This document shows positions 4,962-8,840 of a stretch of 8,840 nt of DNA, one piece after another; positions within the stretch are counted from its first letter, which is position 1; the number at the start of each line of letters is the position of its first letter. The notes beneath the pieces were generated by a model that was not told the DNA's origin, searched no databases, and was given only the letters and a program-made list of their open reading frames with translations. The DNA comes from Emcibacteraceae bacterium (lineage in GTDB: Bacteria > Pseudomonadota > Alphaproteobacteria > Sphingomonadales > Emcibacteraceae). The DNA is taken from positions 1 to 8,840 of the forward strand of contig JAESUD010000313.1 of the NCBI GenBank assembly GCA_016763335.1, read 5' to 3'. The position numbers and the translations under genes are program-made.

Positions 4962-6746
4962 ATGGATAAAAGATTAAAGGCTTTGCGGCAAAAACTGAGA
5001 GAAGAAAAACTTTCAGCTTTTCTGGTTCCCCATACGGATGAACATCAAAGCGAATATACGCCGTCCTATGCCGAACGTCTTGAGTGGATCACCGGATTTA
5101 AAGGCTCGGCAGGGTTTTCTGTTGTTAGCTTAAATCAGGCGGCTATTTTTGTTGATGGCCGTTATACTCTTCAGGTGAGAGACCAGGTTGACCTATCATT
5201 ATTTTCAACATTAAAATTACATCAGGATCAGGTAGAAGATTGGCTTTTTGATAATCTTGATGAAGGCAATGTCGTTGGGTATGATCCCTGGCTTCACAGC
5301 AAAAAATGGCTTGAAAAGGCAGAACGGAAGCTGTCACCAAAAAACATTAGCTTAAAAGCAGTGACTAAAAATCCGATTGATGAAGTATGGCTGGACCGCC
5401 CGGAACCATCAAAGGCTTTGGCCAAATTACACCAAGACAAATATTCAGGTGAAAAATCATCACTAAAAAGAAGGCGAATTGCCGGGGAAGTTAAATCAAA
5501 GGGAGCCGATGCCCTTGTTTTGACAGCCTTAGACAGTATTGCATGGCTTTTTAATATTCGCGGCTCAGACGTGGATACTACGCCTTTGGTTTTAAGCTTT
5601 GCCATTCTTTATAACACTGGAAAAGCAGCACTTTTCATTGATCCAGATAAAATAGATGATGATATTTTAAAACATCTGGGAAAACAGGTAAAACATTATC
5701 CCAAGGAAGATTTTACCAGTGCACTTCAGAAGTTGGGAAAAGATGGCCTTAAGGTTATGGCCGATCCAAAAAGTGCCCATGCGGCTATTTTTGAAGCTTT
5801 ACAAAGCTCGGATGCCGTTATCATAGAAGCCGATGATCCTTGTCAGCTCGATAAAGCTTGTAAGAATGATGTGGAACTTGATGGTACACGAAATGCACAT
5901 ATTCGTGATGCAGTCGCCGTCTGTAAGTTTTTATGCTGGGTTGATGAAAATACCCCTAGCAGTAAAATTGACGAAATCGATGCGGTAAATAAGCTTTTGG
6001 AACTACGTAAAGAAGTATTTCTTTTTCAGGGTGTCAGTTTTGATACCATAAGTGGTGCTGGCCCTAACGGGGCAATAGTTCATTATAAAGTGACAGAAGA
6101 AACATCTCGTAAACTTGAAAATAATATAATTTTCCTTGTCGATTCCGGTGGGCAATATCTTGACGGCACTACAGATATTACAAGAACCATTGCTATTGGT
6201 AAGCCGACAGAAGAACAGAGAAATAATTTTACACGGGTATTAAAAGGGCATATTGCCCTTGCCCAAGCGCGGTTCCCGGTGGGTAGAACTGGCGCACATT
6301 TAGATACACTCGCCCGCAAATCACTTTGGGATGTTGGCCTTGATTATGACCATGGAACAGGTCATGGCGTTGGTAGTTATCTGGGTGTACATGAAGGCCC
6401 TCAAAGTATTTCACCGCTCGCTTATAATGTTCCCTTAAAACCGGGAATGATTATATCTAATGAACCGGGATATTATAAAACCGGCGAGTATGGTATCCGC
6501 ATCGAAAATCTGGTGATTGTTGGAAACAGCAAATACGAAGAGGAAGAACGTCCGATGCTCACTTTTGAAACCATAACGATGGTTCCGATTGATACACGCC
6601 TTGTAAATGTACACATGATGACAGCAGCAGAAATTACCTGGTTGAATATTTATCATGCAAAAGTGCGGGAAAAAATTATGCCTTTTCTTAAGGGCAAAGA
6701 TAAAGAATGGCTAATTCAAGCCACTGAAGCAATTACAATAGTTTAA
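4962..6746 (+). CDS. Xaa-Pro aminopeptidase (aminopeptidase P), three-domain M24 family
   Basis: A 594-aa metallopeptidase that removes the N-terminal residue of peptides with proline in second place. It has the long, three-domain layout seen in eukaryotic XPNPEP1 and many alphaproteobacteria: two creatinase-type N-terminal domains (about 1-310), the M24 pita-bread catalytic domain (about 315-530) and a short C-terminal domain (about 530-594, VNVHMMTAAEITWLN). All five metal ligands are present with family spacing: Asp394 and Asp405 in DSGGQYLDGTTD, His468 in HGTGHG, Glu501 in NEPGYY and Glu515 in IRIEN. They should bind two divalent ions, usually manganese. No signal peptide, so it is cytoplasmic. 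The start at 4962 is chosen for its ribosome-binding site; an upstream ATG at 4890 would add 24 residues. It is followed after 21 nt by mmsA, so it is likely the first gene of that transcript, supplying amino acids from peptides. Confidence 0.92.
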   Translation: MDKRLKALRQKLREEKLSAFLVPHTDEHQSEYTPSYAERLEWITGFKGSAGFSVVSLNQAAIFVDGRYTLQVRDQVDLSLFSTLKLHQDQVEDWLFDNLDEGNVVGYDPWLHSKKWLEKAERKLSPKNISLKAVTKNPIDEVWLDRPEPSKALAKLHQDKYSGEKSSLKRRRIAGEVKSKGADALVLTALDSIAWLFNIRGSDVDTTPLVLSFAILYNTGKAALFIDPDKIDDDILKHLGKQVKHYPKEDFTSALQKLGKDGLKVMADPKSAHAAIFEALQSSDAVIIEADDPCQLDKACKNDVELDGTRNAHIRDAVAVCKFLCWVDENTPSSKIDEIDAVNKLLELRKEVFLFQGVSFDTISGAGPNGAIVHYKVTEETSRKLENNIIFLVDSGGQYLDGTTDITRTIAIGKPTEEQRNNFTRVLKGHIALAQARFPVGRTGAHLDTLARKSLWDVGLDYDHGTGHGVGSYLGVHEGPQSISPLAYNVPLKPGMIISNEPGYYKTGEYGIRIENLVIVGNSKYEEEERPMLTFETITMVPIDTRLVNVHMMTAAEITWLNIYHAKVREKIMPFLKGKDKEWLIQATEAITIV

Positions 6747-6767
6747 AATTTCAAGAAAGCTCAAGAT

Positions 6768-8261
6768 ATGAATATCTATGGCCATTATATTGGTGGTGAA
6801 TATAAAAGCGGCATAAGCGGCCGTTTCGGTGATGTGTTTAACCCGTCTACAGGGGAAATATCCTCAAAAATTTCCTTTGCTAACAAACAGGAAGTCGAAA
6901 ATGCGATTGCCGTTGCGCAGGCGGCATTCCCGGCGTGGGCGGCTACATCGGCACTAAAACGTGCGCGGGTTATGACAAAATTCACAGCGCTTCTTTATGA
7001 TAAGCAGCATGAACTTGCGACATTAGTGGCGCGCGAACATGGCAAAGTAATCGAGGATGCCATGGGTTCTGTACTGCGCGGTATTGAAGTGGCTGAATTT
7101 GCTTCAGGCGCACCTCATCTTCAAAAAGGGGAGTTTTCAGATAATGTGGCAAACGGAGTTGATATTTATTCCATGCGAAAACCACTTGGTGTTGTTGCAG
7201 GTATTACCCCTTTTAATTTTCCGGCAATGATCCCGTTATGGATGGCGAGCATGGCGATTGTAACGGGCAATACTGTGATACTTAAGCCTTCTGAAAAAAC
7301 GCCGGGATGTGTATACCGTCTTGCGGAATTGTTTGTTGAAGCTGGTGGCCCAAAGGGCGTATTTAATGTTATTGGCGGCGACAAAGAAGCCGTTGATGCG
7401 CTACTTGAAGATACGCGTGTTAAGGCGATTAGCTTTGTGGGTTCAACAGCTATTGCCAAATCCGTGTATGAAAAAGCATCGGCAAATGGCAAACGATGTC
7501 AGGCAATGGGTGGTGCAAAAAATCATATGATAGTAATGCCGGATGCGGATATAAATGCTGCGGCTGACGGAATTATGGGCGCAGCTTATGGTTCAGCGGG
7601 CGAACGGTGTATGGCTATATCTGTTGCGGTTTGTGTCGGCGATGAAACCGCTGATAAACTTATTGAAAATCTCAAACCACGGGTTAAAAACCTTAAAATT
7701 GGCACGTCACTTGAAACCGGACTAGAAATGGGGCCATTGATCACCAAGGAGCACCGTGAAAAAGTAATGAGTTATATTCAAATGGCAAAAGACGAGGGCG
7801 CTGAACTGGTTCTCGATGGTCGGGACTTCGTCCTTGAAGGCCATGAAAATGGATATTTCCTTGGCGGAACAATTATTGATCATGTTTCAAAAAATATGAA
7901 ATCATATCAGGATGAAATTTTTGGCCCTACACTGCAAATTATACGTGTTGGTACTTTTGAAGAGGCGGTGGCCTTAACAAATGATCATCCGTACGGTAAT
8001 GGCGCCTCGATTTTCACCCAAAATGGTGCTGTTGCCAGAACATTTGCCGATACGGTTGAAATCGGCATGGTCGGTATTAATGCGCCCATTCCTGTGCCGC
8101 TGGCATTTTATAGCTTTGGTGGCTGGAAAAGCTCATCATTTGGTGACCATAACCAATATGGAATGGAAGGCTTAAGATTTTATACCAAAGTAAAAACAGT
8201 GACTTCAAGATGGTCTAAAAATGCCATTGGCGCTGAATTCTCCATGCCTGTCCACGAATAG
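6768..8261 (+). CDS. mmsA: Methylmalonate-semialdehyde dehydrogenase, CoA-acylating
   Basis: A 497-aa cytoplasmic aldehyde dehydrogenase that converts methylmalonate semialdehyde, NAD+ and CoA to propionyl-CoA, CO2 and NADH, the last step specific to valine breakdown. It may also act on malonate semialdehyde. Full family length. Visible features: PFNFP with the oxyanion Asn150, KPSE (173-176) and FVGST (223-227) of the NAD fold, and the nucleophile Cys281 in GERCMAIS. It has AMGGAKNH (246-253) where ordinary aldehyde dehydrogenases carry the ELGGK glutamate. Loss of that general base is the mark of the CoA-dependent MMSDH group, which separates it from hydrolytic relatives. EIFGPTLQ (residues 384-391) and the C-terminal FGGWKSSSFGD motif are also present. 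The ribosome-binding site before the ATG is weak. It lies 21 nt after the peptidase and 10 nt before a 3-hydroxyisobutyryl-CoA hydrolase, which supports the valine role. Confidence 0.95.
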   Translation: MNIYGHYIGGEYKSGISGRFGDVFNPSTGEISSKISFANKQEVENAIAVAQAAFPAWAATSALKRARVMTKFTALLYDKQHELATLVAREHGKVIEDAMGSVLRGIEVAEFASGAPHLQKGEFSDNVANGVDIYSMRKPLGVVAGITPFNFPAMIPLWMASMAIVTGNTVILKPSEKTPGCVYRLAELFVEAGGPKGVFNVIGGDKEAVDALLEDTRVKAISFVGSTAIAKSVYEKASANGKRCQAMGGAKNHMIVMPDADINAAADGIMGAAYGSAGERCMAISVAVCVGDETADKLIENLKPRVKNLKIGTSLETGLEMGPLITKEHREKVMSYIQMAKDEGAELVLDGRDFVLEGHENGYFLGGTIIDHVSKNMKSYQDEIFGPTLQIIRVGTFEEAVALTNDHPYGNGASIFTQNGAVARTFADTVEIGMVGINAPIPVPLAFYSFGGWKSSSFGDHNQYGMEGLRFYTKVKTVTSRWSKNAIGAEFSMPVHE

Positions 8262-8271
8262 AGTGAAAATA

Positions 8272-8840
8272 ATGAACGAAGATATATTGTTTGATGAACA
8301 TTCCGGCATTGGCACAATAACCCTGAACAGACCGGGCGTTCTTAACGCCTTATCAACGGGTATGTGCAGTGCCATGGATAAACAACTCATGACTTGGGAA
8401 AATGACACTTCCATAAAAGCCGTCGTTATAAAGGGCTCAGGTGAAAAGGCATTTTGCGCTGGGGGCGATGTTAGAACTATTGTTGAACAGGGGCCTGATA
8501 ATAATCTGGCGGCAAAAGAGTTTTTCTCAACCGAATATAAAATGAATGCAAAGATATTTCATCTTTCAAAACCGTTTATTGCCTTGCTTGATGGGGTGAC
8601 TATGGGTGGTGGCGTTGGTGTTTCCATTCATGGGTCGCATAGAATTGTTACTGAAACAACACTATTTGCCATGCCTGAATCTGCCATTGGCCTCATCCCG
8701 GATGTTGGGGGAAGTTATTTTCTACCACGCCTTCCGGGGTCGCTTGGGTTGTATCTTGGGCTGGCGGGGGCACGGCTTAAGGGCGCGGATATATTATATG
8801 CCGGTATTGGCACGGCTTATATGAGCTCGGAAAAATTGGA
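8272..8840 (+). CDS. 3-Hydroxyisobutyryl-CoA hydrolase, N-terminal part, cut by the window edge
   Basis: The first 189 codons of a crotonase-fold protein, open at the right edge. It best fits 3-hydroxyisobutyryl-CoA hydrolase (HIBCH, ECH_2 type), which frees 3-hydroxyisobutyrate from its CoA ester in valine breakdown. Evidence: TLNRPGVLNAL (17-27), the oxyanion segment AFCAGGDVR (60-68), MGGGVGVS (111-118), and above all MPESAIGLIPDVGGSYFLPRL (134-153). The Pro-Asp-Val-Gly-Gly run, with Glu136 and Asp144, is typical of HIBCH rather than of plain enoyl-CoA hydratases. Start ATG 8272 is preceded by GAGTG about 7 nt upstream and follows the mmsA stop by 10 nt. In many proteobacteria mmsB (3-hydroxyisobutyrate dehydrogenase) and an isobutyryl-CoA dehydrogenase sit nearby, and may lie past the edge. 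An enoyl-CoA hydratase/isomerase annotation is the main alternative. Confidence 0.88.
   Translation, partial: MNEDILFDEHSGIGTITLNRPGVLNALSTGMCSAMDKQLMTWENDTSIKAVVIKGSGEKAFCAGGDVRTIVEQGPDNNLAAKEFFSTEYKMNAKIFHLSKPFIALLDGVTMGGGVGVSIHGSHRIVTETTLFAMPESAIGLIPDVGGSYFLPRLPGSLGLYLGLAGARLKGADILYAGIGTAYMSSEKL

Noticed and set aside
7166..7492. 108-aa minus-strand open frame within mmsA
   Set aside because: It is antisense to the strongly conserved NAD-binding part of mmsA and is explained by codon bias of that gene.

Overview
The window looks like a chromosomal segment of a moderately AT-rich alphaproteobacterium. The lineage hint comes from a gene of the alphaproteobacterial Alph_Pro_TM family (TIGR02186 type) beside a TauE/SafE-type permease, and from a DmdC-like acyl-CoA dehydrogenase placed directly before a thiolase. 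The genus cannot be read from the sequence. TGA is used as a normal stop here: the permease ends in tandem TGA TGA and its neighbour also ends in TGA.

Layout. Positions 1-2374 (minus strand) hold a fatty-acid/acyl-CoA degradation operon: a large acyl-CoA dehydrogenase followed after 10 nt by an acetyl-CoA acyltransferase that runs off the left edge. The dehydrogenase is interrupted by one in-frame TGA at 2012-2014, with the reading frame kept on both sides. Positions 2375-2731 are a 357-bp divergent intergenic region with several small repeats and palindromes. Positions 2732-4449 (plus) hold a translationally coupled pair, a TSUP (TauE/SafE) permease and a signal-peptide-bearing, C-terminally anchored Alph_Pro_TM protein. 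Positions 4463-4756 (minus) encode a 97-aa protein of unknown function. Positions 4962 to the right edge (plus) hold a tight cluster: a three-domain aminopeptidase P, methylmalonate-semialdehyde dehydrogenase (mmsA) and the start of a 3-hydroxyisobutyryl-CoA hydrolase.

How they fit together. The left operon supplies the FAD-dependent oxidation and the thiolytic step of beta-oxidation-like chemistry. The right cluster covers the late steps of valine catabolism: 3-hydroxyisobutyryl-CoA to 3-hydroxyisobutyrate, and methylmalonate semialdehyde to propionyl-CoA. It is preceded by a peptidase that could feed amino acids into it. The middle pair is probably an anion/sulfur-compound permease with an exported partner.

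Most of the window is ordinary metabolic genome. The points worth a second look are the TGA inside the dehydrogenase, which sits in a perfect 15-bp palindrome and also forms a well-placed ribosome-binding site for a second start; the repeated 13-bp motif before the permease; a GGGCAC-TAA-GTGCCC palindrome before the peptidase; and the poorly understood permease/Alph_Pro_TM pair. I see no mobile element, CRISPR array, phage gene, tRNA or rRNA.
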